DNA of 10,799 nt from CAYPOY01 sp964412395 (GTDB taxonomy: Bacteria > Chloroflexota > Anaerolineae > B4-G1), in the NCBI GenBank assembly GCA_964412395.1, contig CAYPOY010000164.1:1-10799 (forward strand), read 5' to 3'. Every line of letters starts with the position of its first letter. Within the stretch, counting starts at the first letter, position 1. Both the position numbers and the translations under genes were made by a program. Positions 1-5,640 of the stretch are shown piece after piece. The notes below the pieces were generated by a model. It did not search any database, had not been told where the DNA came from, and saw only the letters and a program-made list of their open reading frames with translations.

Positions 1-233
1 CGCGGCTGGGCTTCGTCGAGGGCACTGCTGAGGCTTTCACCGCATTGGAGTGGAAATTCCGTGGCCCCATCAGAATCGGCGACACGATCCGCGTGCGGCT
101 CGAGGTCCGGAAGAAGAAAGAGATGCGTCGCCTGGGCGGCGGCTTCGTCGTCTTTGACGTCGCTGTCCTCAACCAGCGGGACGAGACCATACAGAGGGGC
201 ACCTGGACCATTCTCGTCAAGAGCGTCCCCTGA
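1..233 (+). CDS. MaoC/hotdog-fold dehydratase-like protein, C-terminal part
   Basis: The left edge cuts this gene. The open frame starts at base 3 and reads 76 residues to a TGA at 231-233. The visible part has the second half of a hotdog fold: FRGPIRIGDTIRVRLEV, then a K/R-rich turn (RKKKEMRR), then GFVVFDVAVLNQRDE and a closing strand RGTWTILV. The PVRIGDT...V-N-Q-x-G/D-E...G-x-W-T-x-L-V pattern is typical of MaoC-like enoyl-CoA hydratase/dehydratase domains. The catalytic Asp/His part of such domains lies upstream and is not visible, so substrate and activity cannot be judged. It could equally be a hotdog thioesterase-like protein. The next gene starts 95 bases downstream on the same strand, across a repeat tract, so co-transcription is possible but not shown. 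Confidence 0.72.
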   Translation, partial: RLGFVEGTAEAFTALEWKFRGPIRIGDTIRVRLEVRKKKEMRRLGGGFVVFDVAVLNQRDETIQRGTWTILVKSVP

Positions 234-251
234 CCCGGTATTGGTCATTTC

Positions 252-314
252 TGCATTCTCTAATCTCTAATCTCTAATTTCTAACTTCTAATCTCTATTC
301 TCTGCTCTCTATCT
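252..314. repeat. Degenerate heptamer tandem repeat, consensus TCTAATC
   Basis: Nine units of exactly 7 bases lie in unbroken register. The unit at 252 is TGCATTC. Units starting at 259, 266, 273, 280, 287, 294, 301 and 308 all begin TCT; those at 259, 266 and 287 are the exact consensus TCTAATC and the rest differ at one to three positions. The tract fills most of the gap between the MaoC-like gene and the hydrolase gene and ends 14 bases before the hydrolase ATG, where a Shine-Dalgarno would be; no convincing one is seen. It resembles the short tandemly repeated heptamers described in cyanobacteria, but function here is unknown. Confidence 0.85.
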
Positions 315-328
315 CCATTCTGATTCCA

Positions 329-1306
329 ATGACTCATTCCGCTGTTCCGCCCTATTTGCACACTTTCTCTATCCCGACCCCTTTCCCCGTCGGGCCGGTC
401 AACGTCTACCTGGCCGAGGGGAACCCGCTGACGCTGGTGGACGCTGGTCCACGCTACGACCACGCCCGCGAATCGTTGGAGAAGGCTCTGACCGGATGCG
501 GTTACCGCGTGGCCGATTTGCAACGCATTATCCTCACGCACGCCCACGCCGACCACTGCGGCCTGGCGGCGGAACTCGCGCGTACTTCGGGTGCGGAGGT
601 GCTGAGCCACACCGCGAGTCTCCCATGGCTAGGCCGAAACGCCAATGTGCGGCACCTGGCCTTCTATGCGGAGGTGATGCACTGGGCAGGCGCTCCGGCG
701 AGGATATTGGTGGGCCTGACCGAGATGTGGCGTGGTATGGGCCGCTACGCTGAGCCAGTAGTCCCCGACGCTACCTTGGCCGATGGCGACCTGCTCCAGT
801 TGGGCGGCGAGGACTGGCAGGTGCTCCACACCCCCGGCCACGCGGGTGGCCTCATCTGTCTCTACCAGCCACAGCGCCGGCTGCTTCTCTCCAGCGATCA
901 CCTCCTGCGCGACATCTCCTCCAACCCGCTCGTCGAGCCGCCTGCGCCGGGCGAGGCCGAGCGACCACGCCGCCTGGTGGAGTACATGGCGCAACTGCGC
1001 CGCGTGGCCGAACTCGACGTCGCGTTGGCATTGCCCGGTCACGGCCCGCCCATCACCGACCACCGCGCCCTTATCAGCGAGCGACTGTCTTTCCACGAAG
1101 AGCGTGCCCGCCGAGTGCTGGATACACTGGGTGGTGATGTCCTCACCGTGCACGAAATCGCCAGCGAGCTTTTTCCCGACCTCGACCCTATTAACTACTT
1201 CCTCGCCATCTCTGAGGTCATTGGGCACCTCCAGTGGCTGGAGGTCGAAGGCCGGGCGACGCGCGCCGAGCGGGGCGGTGTTGCACGCTGGCGGCGGGTG
1301 GGTTGA
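329..1306 (+). CDS. Metallo-beta-lactamase-fold hydrolase with C-terminal winged helix (LACTB2/glyoxalase II-like)
   Basis: Intact 325-residue protein, no signal peptide, probably cytoplasmic. The MBL metal site is complete: H71-A-H73-A-D75-H76 followed by CG, H171 in TPGH, D190 in SSDH, and H238 in LPGHG. These match the binuclear Zn/Fe ligands of the glyoxalase II/LACTB2 branch. An N-terminal strand VDAGP (residues 37-41) is also characteristic. Residues about 240-325 form an alpha-helical linker and a winged-helix-like end (VHEIASELFP...ISEVIGHLQWLEVEGRATRAERGGVARWRRV), as in LACTB2-type endoribonucleases and related thioester/lactone hydrolases. Substrate cannot be read from sequence. The ATG at 329 is preceded by a pyrimidine-rich heptamer tract rather than a clear Shine-Dalgarno. 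The last 13 codons (1268-1306) are closely matched by a relic at 4895-4933. Confidence 0.88.
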   Translation: MTHSAVPPYLHTFSIPTPFPVGPVNVYLAEGNPLTLVDAGPRYDHARESLEKALTGCGYRVADLQRIILTHAHADHCGLAAELARTSGAEVLSHTASLPWLGRNANVRHLAFYAEVMHWAGAPARILVGLTEMWRGMGRYAEPVVPDATLADGDLLQLGGEDWQVLHTPGHAGGLICLYQPQRRLLLSSDHLLRDISSNPLVEPPAPGEAERPRRLVEYMAQLRRVAELDVALALPGHGPPITDHRALISERLSFHEERARRVLDTLGGDVLTVHEIASELFPDLDPINYFLAISEVIGHLQWLEVEGRATRAERGGVARWRRVG

Positions 1307-1344
1307 GCCAGGCGGCGGAGGTGCAAGAAAGACGTAGCCTGGAG

Positions 1345-1365
1345 CTCAAGTGCGTCGCACCTGAG
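1345..1365. repeat. Near-perfect palindrome with GTGCG/CGCAC core, copy 1
   Basis: Arms CTCAAGTGCG (1345-1354) and CGCACCTGAG (1356-1365) are mutually complementary except for one A/C pair, which becomes a G-U wobble if transcribed from the minus strand. The core GTGCG-T-CGCACCTG recurs just after the secreted-protein gene at 4802-4818. It lies in the 110-base gap between the hydrolase and the secreted-protein gene. No T tract follows, so it is not a standard terminator; a dispersed palindromic repeat or protein-binding site are both possible. Confidence 0.6.
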
Positions 1366-1373
1366 GTAATTCC

Positions 1374-1411
1374 TTCACACAGCTTACACACATAATTCAC
1401 ACAATGGAGGT
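1374..1411 (+). promoter_or_regulatory. Leader of the secreted-protein gene: TTCACACA-type repeats and strong ribosome binding site
   Basis: TTCACACA occurs at 1374-1381 and 1396-1403 with a related TTACACAC at 1384-1391, so the units start 10 and 12 bases apart, close to one helical turn. Immediately after comes GGAGGT (1406-1411), five bases before the ATG at 1417, which fixes the start of the gene. The repeats may be operator-like or simply a low-complexity leader; no promoter with both boxes is visible between 1307 and 1373. Confidence 0.4.
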
Positions 1412-1416
1412 GACTG

Positions 1417-1836
1417 ATGCACCGCAAATTCTTTGCCCTTACAACGTTGCTGATACTGCTGGCCCTGCTGCTGAGCGCGCCTGGCACGCTGGCCCAGGGG
1501 CCGGAGCCGCCTTGCCCTGTCAAGTCGCTGCCCGTCCCTTTCCCTCTGCCCGGCGGTGACGCCCATCGGACCCCGGATGGCCTGTGGGTAGTGCCGGACA
1601 AGGCGGCTCCGTTTGCAGGCGCTCGCGGTCTGGCCCCCCTGGACACCGGAGGCCCCGATGACTTCGGCTACACCTGGGACGACTCGGTGGCGTTCAACTG
1701 GATTGACGCTACAGGGGGAACGAACAGCGGTCTCACCGGCGATGATCAATGGACCGGTCCTATTGACATCGGCTTCAACTTAAGTTCTACGAGAACACGT
1801 ACTCACAGCTCTACTTCAACACCAACGGTCTGGTGA
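1417..1836 (+). CDS. Secreted surface protein, N-terminal fragment before the frameshift
   Basis: This is the part that can be translated from the real start. The GGAGGT Shine-Dalgarno at 1406-1411 supports the ATG at 1417. It encodes the signal peptide and about 95 residues of the mature protein up to the GFN of the nidogen-like region. The last 18 codons (SSTRTRTHSSTSTPTVW and stop) are out-of-frame reading of the next domain and should not be treated as native sequence. If made, the product would be a short exported peptide lacking every recognisable domain. Confidence 0.55.
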   Translation: MHRKFFALTTLLILLALLLSAPGTLAQGPEPPCPVKSLPVPFPLPGGDAHRTPDGLWVVPDKAAPFAGARGLAPLDTGGPDDFGYTWDDSVAFNWIDATGGTNSGLTGDDQWTGPIDIGFNLSSTRTRTHSSTSTPTVW

Positions 1837-3065
1837 CCTTTGGCGCAGGGGCCTATCACTATGCAAGCCAAAGCATCCCCAACCCTGGTGCTCCTAATGA
1901 CTTTATTGCTCCCTTCTGGGATGATCTGTGCGTTAACTACGGAGGTTATAACACAGGAGCCATTTATTATATGCAAGGTGGTTCCGTTCCAGACCGCTAC
2001 TTTGTGATCGAGTGGTACGCGGTCTCCCTGTTGGGTAGCACTGACCTTTTGACCTTCGAGGCTATCTTGTACGAAAGTGGTGATATCCTCACGCAGTATC
2101 AGAGCATGGCCGGGTATCTGGGCTGGGCCACAGTGGGGATCGAGGATAGCACGGGAACGGATGGGCTGGAATATTGGAACACCGTTTCCAGTAACCAAGC
2201 TGTCCGCTTTACCCGCCCCGGCCCATCAGCCCGGGTAAGAATGCGGCCTCCCTACCAGGGCAGCTTTACCCACGCCGACGGGGCGGCCGCTTTCCAGGTG
2301 TCCATCCTCAACACGGGCGAACTGGGGAGCGATACCTACGACATCACCCCCTCCTCGTCTTGGACAGCCAGTCTCTACGCCGCCGACGGCGCCACGCCGT
2401 TGACCGACACCGATGGGGATGGCACTGTGGATACTGGCTCCGTGGCACAGGGAAGCAGTAGCACTGTAGTAGTCAGGGTAACCACCCCGAGCACAGCCAG
2501 CATAGGCGACCACAACACTGCCATTGTCACTGCCCACTCCTCGCTGGACACGAGCAAGAGCAAGACGGCTTCCCTGCAAACCGGCGTCCCGGCCCCCTTC
2601 GCCCAGGCCTTCAGGGACGATACTGATGGCGCTATGTCCCTCTACCTGGTGCAACCCGGCGCCCAGACTTTGAAAAAGGCCACGTCGGACTGGCACTGGG
2701 GCTACAATATGGCCGTGGCCGAGATGCCCAGCAGTTTTGCCTACTTCTGGTATACAGGACGGAGCGAGGGCAATGTGTACGTGGATGAGATCGAATATGC
2801 CCTGCTGGATAGCTCCGGCGACACGGTACGGGAGGTGAGCAAACTGACCGATCACTCCGGGGCAACGTTGTATACCTATGACTACGACCCGGCCGTGGCG
2901 GTGGCGCCCAACGGTCGCATAGGGGTGGTGTGGTATCGCTATCTATACGATTCGTCCAACTACAACTGGAACTACAATATCTATTACGCCATCCTGGATG
3001 CATCAGGCAACCTCGTCGTGCCACCGACGAACTTGACCAATAACCCTATCTGGGGCTACGGCTGA
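1833..3065 (+). CDS. Secreted surface protein, middle fragment (between frameshift and TGA)
   Basis: This frame in fact continues upstream to about 1782; the GTG at 1833 is only the first start-like codon and has no convincing Shine-Dalgarno. It encodes most of the nidogen-like region, the CARDB-like domain with the DTDGDGTVDTG loop, and the first propeller-like repeats (IEYALLD at 2790 and IYYAILD at 2979). It ends at the in-frame TGA at 3063-3065, in the middle of the third repeat unit. It overlaps the N-terminal fragment by four bases, a by-product of the frameshift rather than evidence of two genes. Confidence 0.55.
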   Translation: MTFGAGAYHYASQSIPNPGAPNDFIAPFWDDLCVNYGGYNTGAIYYMQGGSVPDRYFVIEWYAVSLLGSTDLLTFEAILYESGDILTQYQSMAGYLGWATVGIEDSTGTDGLEYWNTVSSNQAVRFTRPGPSARVRMRPPYQGSFTHADGAAAFQVSILNTGELGSDTYDITPSSSWTASLYAADGATPLTDTDGDGTVDTGSVAQGSSSTVVVRVTTPSTASIGDHNTAIVTAHSSLDTSKSKTASLQTGVPAPFAQAFRDDTDGAMSLYLVQPGAQTLKKATSDWHWGYNMAVAEMPSSFAYFWYTGRSEGNVYVDEIEYALLDSSGDTVREVSKLTDHSGATLYTYDYDPAVAVAPNGRIGVVWYRYLYDSSNYNWNYNIYYAILDASGNLVVPPTNLTNNPIWGYG

Positions 3066-3131
3066 GCGTCCCTTGACGTTCCCCAGTTTGGGGACCCAAG
3101 GATCGCGGCCACCGACGACAATCGCTTCGTC

Positions 3132-4793
3132 TTGGCATGGCAGCAGTCTGTGTACGCAAACGATGGCTGGCTTGAGGACATTTACTATACCATCCGCAAC
3201 ACCAGTGGAGGGGTGGTCACACCCATCACCAGGTTCACTAATGGTGTGGCGGGTGATGATTATTACTATAGCCCTACGTTGACCGCCCTGAGTGGCAACC
3301 GGGCGCTCCTGGCTTACTACGGTCCGAACGGCATCTCCTACGGCGTGTTGGATAGTGGAGGCGCTACTGTGAAAGCAGAGACCTCTGCGGGGGGCTATGG
3401 GTGGGGCCCGGACGCGGTGCAGCTCTCCGATGGCAGTGTCGTCATCGCCTGGAGCGGGAGCGTCGAGTTTGTTGTGCTGGACGACACGACGTACGATGTG
3501 ATCGCTGGCCCGACCTCATTGTACAACCCGGCCGCCTCCACTGGCGACACCTGTGTCTCCATAGCCGCCGACGCTGCTGGCCACGCCATCCTCACCTGGA
3601 TGGACTCCGACTGGAACTACCGCCACAACCTATACTATGCGCTAGTGGATGGCAATGGCGACGTTCTCACCGCCCCGATGATCTTCCGCACCAGCCAGGC
3701 GATGGACTCACACATCGAGACCAGTTATGGGGGCTACGGTAACACCTCGTTCTCCGACTCTACGCCACCCACCTCGCAGGCCAGATCCCCCGAATTCGCC
3801 ACCGGGCCATTCCTGGTTACCTGGAGTGGCTCGGACGTCGGGGTTGGTCTCGCTAGTTACGACGTGCAGGTGCGCGACGGAGCAGGCGGAACGTGGACCG
3901 ACTGGCTGGCTGGCACGACAGGCATTAGCGCCACATATGCCGCTGCCGAAACTGGCCACATCTACTACTTCCGCAGCGTGGCCCACGACTTGGCGGGCAA
4001 CGTCGAAACCGATCTGCCCGCCGACGGCGATACCCACACGACCATAGCGGCGTACGAGGTCGAGGGCCAGGTGACTAACAACCGCCATCAGCCGGTCTTC
4101 AACGCTATGGTCAGCGCGCAGCCTCCCGCGCTCAGCGCCGCCGCGACAGACGCCGTTGGCGAATACGCGCTTTACCTTGACAGCAGCGGAGCGTACACGT
4201 TGACGGCCAGCCGCAGCGGTTTCGGCGACTTGCCACCGCGCTATGATATGATGGTCAACGGCGACCTGTATGGCGTGGACTTGGTGTTGCCGCCGGAGGA
4301 CGAAGCGGTAACCAACGGTGGATGGGAAACCGGCGACTTGAGCAACTGGAACAGCGGACCCGGTGTGACACCCACGGTGGAAATGGCTGCGGCTCACACC
4401 GGGCGTCACGGGGTCAGGCTTAGCGCTACCGGGGGTATACTCGGCTTCTGGCCCTATATCACGCAAACGATCTCGGTCCCGGTCACGTGGTCGCAGCCCA
4501 CTCTCTCGTTCATGTACCGCGTTATGCAGGGCAGCACAGGCGACGTGCTCCTGGCGACGGTCTCAAACGGCAACGAGCCCATTACACACACTGTGTCCCT
4601 GACGCCCGGTGGGTGGATGCATGCCTGGCACGACTTGGGCGCGTTCAGCGGACAAACTGTGACGCTGCGTTTTGGGTTCCAGGATCAGACGGGCACGCAG
4701 CAGGTCTATCTGGACGAGATCAGTCTGGGAGAGAGCAAACCTGGCGCGTTTCCCATATACCTGCCGTTGGTGCTGCGCAACGCGGGCTCGTAG
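3132..4793 (+). CDS. Secreted surface protein, C-terminal fragment after the TGA
   Basis: The same reading frame as the middle fragment continues directly after the TGA at 3063 (ASLDVPQFGDPRIAATDDNRFVLAWQQ), so 3066-3131 is also coding-like; the TTG at 3132 is only a nominal start with no ribosome binding site. It encodes propeller-like repeats three to six (3180, 3333, 3462, 3630), the Fn3-like domain with GTWTDWLAGTTG, the carboxypeptidase-regulatory-like domain, the jelly-roll-like module and the terminal YLPLVLRN motif at 4758-4781. Without the upstream signal peptide it could not be exported as an independent protein. Confidence 0.6.
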   Translation: MAWQQSVYANDGWLEDIYYTIRNTSGGVVTPITRFTNGVAGDDYYYSPTLTALSGNRALLAYYGPNGISYGVLDSGGATVKAETSAGGYGWGPDAVQLSDGSVVIAWSGSVEFVVLDDTTYDVIAGPTSLYNPAASTGDTCVSIAADAAGHAILTWMDSDWNYRHNLYYALVDGNGDVLTAPMIFRTSQAMDSHIETSYGGYGNTSFSDSTPPTSQARSPEFATGPFLVTWSGSDVGVGLASYDVQVRDGAGGTWTDWLAGTTGISATYAAAETGHIYYFRSVAHDLAGNVETDLPADGDTHTTIAAYEVEGQVTNNRHQPVFNAMVSAQPPALSAAATDAVGEYALYLDSSGAYTLTASRSGFGDLPPRYDMMVNGDLYGVDLVLPPEDEAVTNGGWETGDLSNWNSGPGVTPTVEMAAAHTGRHGVRLSATGGILGFWPYITQTISVPVTWSQPTLSFMYRVMQGSTGDVLLATVSNGNEPITHTVSLTPGGWMHAWHDLGAFSGQTVTLRFGFQDQTGTQQVYLDEISLGESKPGAFPIYLPLVLRNAGS

Positions 4794-4801
4794 CTGCAGT
4801 A

Positions 4802-4818
4802 CAGGTGCGTTGCACCTG
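4802..4818. repeat. Perfect GTGC-type palindrome, copy 2
   Basis: CAGGTGC (4802-4808), loop GTT, GCACCTG (4812-4818). It begins nine bases after the secreted-protein stop codon. It shares the string GTGCGT(T/C)GCACCTG with the palindrome at 1345-1365, so the secreted-protein gene is bracketed by the two copies. Confidence 0.6.
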
Positions 4819-4830
4819 GTTCTAGAATCC

Positions 4831-4871
4831 ACCGGCCCGGCCAGGATGCACCCTGGCCGGGCCGGTCGTTG
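4831..4871 (+). terminator. Strong GC hairpin downstream of the secreted-protein gene, atypical terminator
   Basis: A perfect 15-bp stem: ACCGGCCCGGCCAGG (4831-4845), loop ATGCAC, CCTGGCCGGGCCGGT (4852-4866). It is followed by CGTTG rather than a run of T, so intrinsic termination would be weak; mRNA 3'-end protection is another possibility. The 48 bases 4824-4871 align without gaps to 5586-5633 at roughly three quarters identity, including AGAAT ten bases before the GGCCCGG arm. Confidence 0.6.
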
Positions 4872-4933
4872 CCCAGGGCCGTATGAGACACACTGAGTAG
4901 GGCGGCGTCGCCCGCTGGCAGCGGGTGGGTTGA
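4868..4933 (+). pseudogene. Possible relic of an MBL-hydrolase C-terminus
   Basis: In frame from 4868 this reads VAQGRMRHTE-stop-GGVARWQRVG-stop. The intact hydrolase at 1268-1306 ends E-R-GGVARWRRVG-stop. Over those 13 codons 33 of 39 bases match; the differences are three silent third-position changes, one R-to-Q change and R-to-TAG. Such a pattern suggests descent from a coding copy. Upstream of the GGC-GGC, AQGR-x-R-H-T-E also looks like the wing of the LACTB2-type winged helix. The rest of such a gene is absent, replaced by the hairpin and the secreted-protein gene. A dispersed repeat that happens to overlap the hydrolase end is the alternative. Confidence 0.45.
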
Positions 4934-4948
4934 CGGCCAGGCCGCGAA

Positions 4949-4977
4949 TTGACAATCCTCGCGCTTGTTGCTATACT
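4949..4977 (+). promoter_or_regulatory. Near-consensus sigma-70 promoter for the toxin-antitoxin pair
   Basis: The -35 box TTGACA (4949-4954) is a perfect match; a 17-base spacer follows; the -10 box TATACT (4972-4977) matches five of six positions. Predicted transcript start is around 4984, leaving a leader of about 60 bases before the antitoxin ATG. It lies directly downstream of the hydrolase relic and is the best promoter in the window. Confidence 0.75.
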
Positions 4978-5042
4978 AGCTTACAAGCAGCGATCGTCTT
5001 CGGGCTGTGGTGGAAAGGCCCCCTGCTGGAGGAGTAGTTACT

Positions 5043-5205
5043 ATGAGTGAGGAACAAGTGCAAGAGCCTCGTGCGTCCTATGCCGTCATTGCTGAGACGG
5101 CGGTTGAGGAGTGTATACTTGGAAGACTACTACTGGCTGAAGATGGCCGAATCGGCCTTCGAGTTCTGGAACAACGAAGAGGACGCTATCTATGACCGAC
5201 TGTAA
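5043..5205 (+). pseudogene. Antitoxin of a PemK/MazF-type module, carrying a +1 frameshift
   Basis: The ATG at 5043 follows GGAGGAG (5028-5034). Read with one G removed at 5121/5122, the frame gives a 53-residue acidic protein: an N-terminal MSEEQVQEPRASYAVIAETA, then EECILEDYYWLKMAESAFEF and WNNEEDAIYDRL, ending at TAA 5203-5205 inside the toxin gene. The YYWLKMAE...W-x-NEED-x-Y-D pattern is what I know from small proteins that sit directly upstream of PemK/MazF toxins; I cannot name a DNA-binding fold. As sequenced, the original frame instead runs to a TGA at 5193-5195, giving 50 residues with a wrong C-terminal half and an ATGA overlap with the toxin start. In MazE/PemI-type pairs the C-terminal part usually neutralises the toxin, so this form would probably be inactive. 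Confidence 0.65.
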
Positions 5206-5545
5206 GCAAGGTGACGTCATTCTGGTGCCCTTCCCATTCACTGACCTGACGACTCTCAAACAACGTCCAGCCCTGGTGCTTTCGGCGGGCTGGTTCAATA
5301 CTTCACGTGATGATTGTGTCGTAGCAGCCATCACATCGCAGATTCCATCTGGCCTTCAGCCTGACGAGCACCGACTGTCCGCAAGCGATCTGCTGGCAGG
5401 AGGATTGCCAAAACCATCGCTGGTCAGGTTGGGCAAGTTGTTTACTATGTTCAAGAGTTTGCTTCGCAAACGACTGGGAACGCTCCCGGAGGCCACTATG
5501 ATAGTCGTCCTCAAACAGATGGAGCAGGTATTCCACGAGCGATAA
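5192..5545 (+). CDS. PemK/MazF-family endoribonuclease toxin
   Basis: Intact 117-residue protein, the usual size for the family. The start of the fold is QGDVILVPFPFTDL (residues 6-19), followed by KQRPALVLS (23-31) and VVAAITSQ (43-50). R25 and T48 are 23 residues apart, the same spacing as the catalytic R29 and T52 of E. coli MazF, and the stretch between aligns without gaps. A later block KPSLVRLGKLFTM (74-86) and LGTLPEATMIVVLKQMEQVF complete the PemK-like core. Members cleave mRNA at short motifs and are held in check by the neighbouring antitoxin. The ATG overlaps the antitoxin end (14 bases in the corrected frame, ATGA in the sequenced one), so translation is likely coupled; no separate promoter is seen. 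An intact toxin beside a damaged antitoxin would be hard to tolerate unless the lesion is an error or another antitoxin acts. Confidence 0.88.
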   Translation: MTDCKQGDVILVPFPFTDLTTLKQRPALVLSAGWFNTSRDDCVVAAITSQIPSGLQPDEHRLSASDLLAGGLPKPSLVRLGKLFTMFKSLLRKRLGTLPEATMIVVLKQMEQVFHER

Positions 5546-5595
5546 GGCAGCCTCGCTGTCATACCGGTGCTTTGAACTGCTTCCCAGAATATGCT

Positions 5596-5633
5596 GGCCC
5601 GGTCAGGGCGCGCCCCGGCCGGGCCGTTTGTTG
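5596..5633 (+). terminator. Intrinsic terminator of the toxin-antitoxin operon
   Basis: A 13-position stem, GGCCCGGTCAGGG (5596-5608) with CCCCGGCCGGGCC (5613-5625), containing one U-G wobble and one A/C mismatch, with a CGCG loop. It is followed by GTTTGTTG (5626-5633), a moderately T-rich tail. It starts about 50 bases after the toxin stop and is related in sequence to the hairpin at 4831-4866, so the toxin-antitoxin pair lies between two hairpins of one family. Confidence 0.65.
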
Positions 5634-5640
5634 CAATTAC

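Larger units (their letters stand above)
1417..4793 (+). pseudogene. Large secreted multidomain surface protein, broken by one frameshift and one in-frame TGA
   Basis: Reading across both lesions gives 1125 residues. A Sec signal peptide (MHRKFFALTTLLILLALLLS, cleavage near ALAQ, residue 27) comes first. Residues about 70-245 form a nidogen/PEP-CTERM-like region (IGFN-F-KFYENTYSQLYFNTNG, then FIAPFWDDL). About 273-390 is a CARDB/NEW3-like domain with a DTDGDGTVDTG calcium-type loop. About 390-770 holds six propeller-like repeats. Then follow an Fn3-like domain (781-880), a carboxypeptidase-regulatory-like domain (881-960, EVEGQVTNN), and a jelly-roll-like module (963-1110, NGGWETGDLSNWNSG). 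The end is PIYLPLVLRNAGS. Lesion 1: one base is missing after 1781 (GFN-TT_-AAG should read GFNFKFYENTY). Lesion 2: TGA at 3063-3065 (codon 550), where Trp would be one substitution away. Role is probably cell-surface binding or structure; no catalytic site is recognised. Sequencing error is the main alternative to true decay. Confidence 0.75.

Noticed and set aside
252..314. CRISPR-like array
   Set aside because: Units are seven bases with no spacers; this is a simple tandem repeat.
1368..1396. Sigma-70 promoter using CATAAT at 1391-1396
   Set aside because: No acceptable -35 box at 16-18 bases, and the start point would fall on the Shine-Dalgarno of the gene.
1775..1790. Programmed -1 ribosomal frameshift
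   Set aside because: There is no X-XXY-YYZ slippery heptamer around TTC AAC TTA, and no known system uses such a site in this type of gene; a simple deletion explains it.
3063..3065. TGA read as selenocysteine or as a recoded sense codon
   Set aside because: The context is a beta-propeller surface protein with no redox motif, no SECIS-like hairpin was seen just downstream, and the hydrolase and V4R genes use TGA as a normal stop.
3708..4466. Long minus-strand open frame of 252 codons
   Set aside because: It lies entirely antisense to well-supported domains of the secreted protein and shows no recognisable motif; long antisense frames are expected at this GC content.
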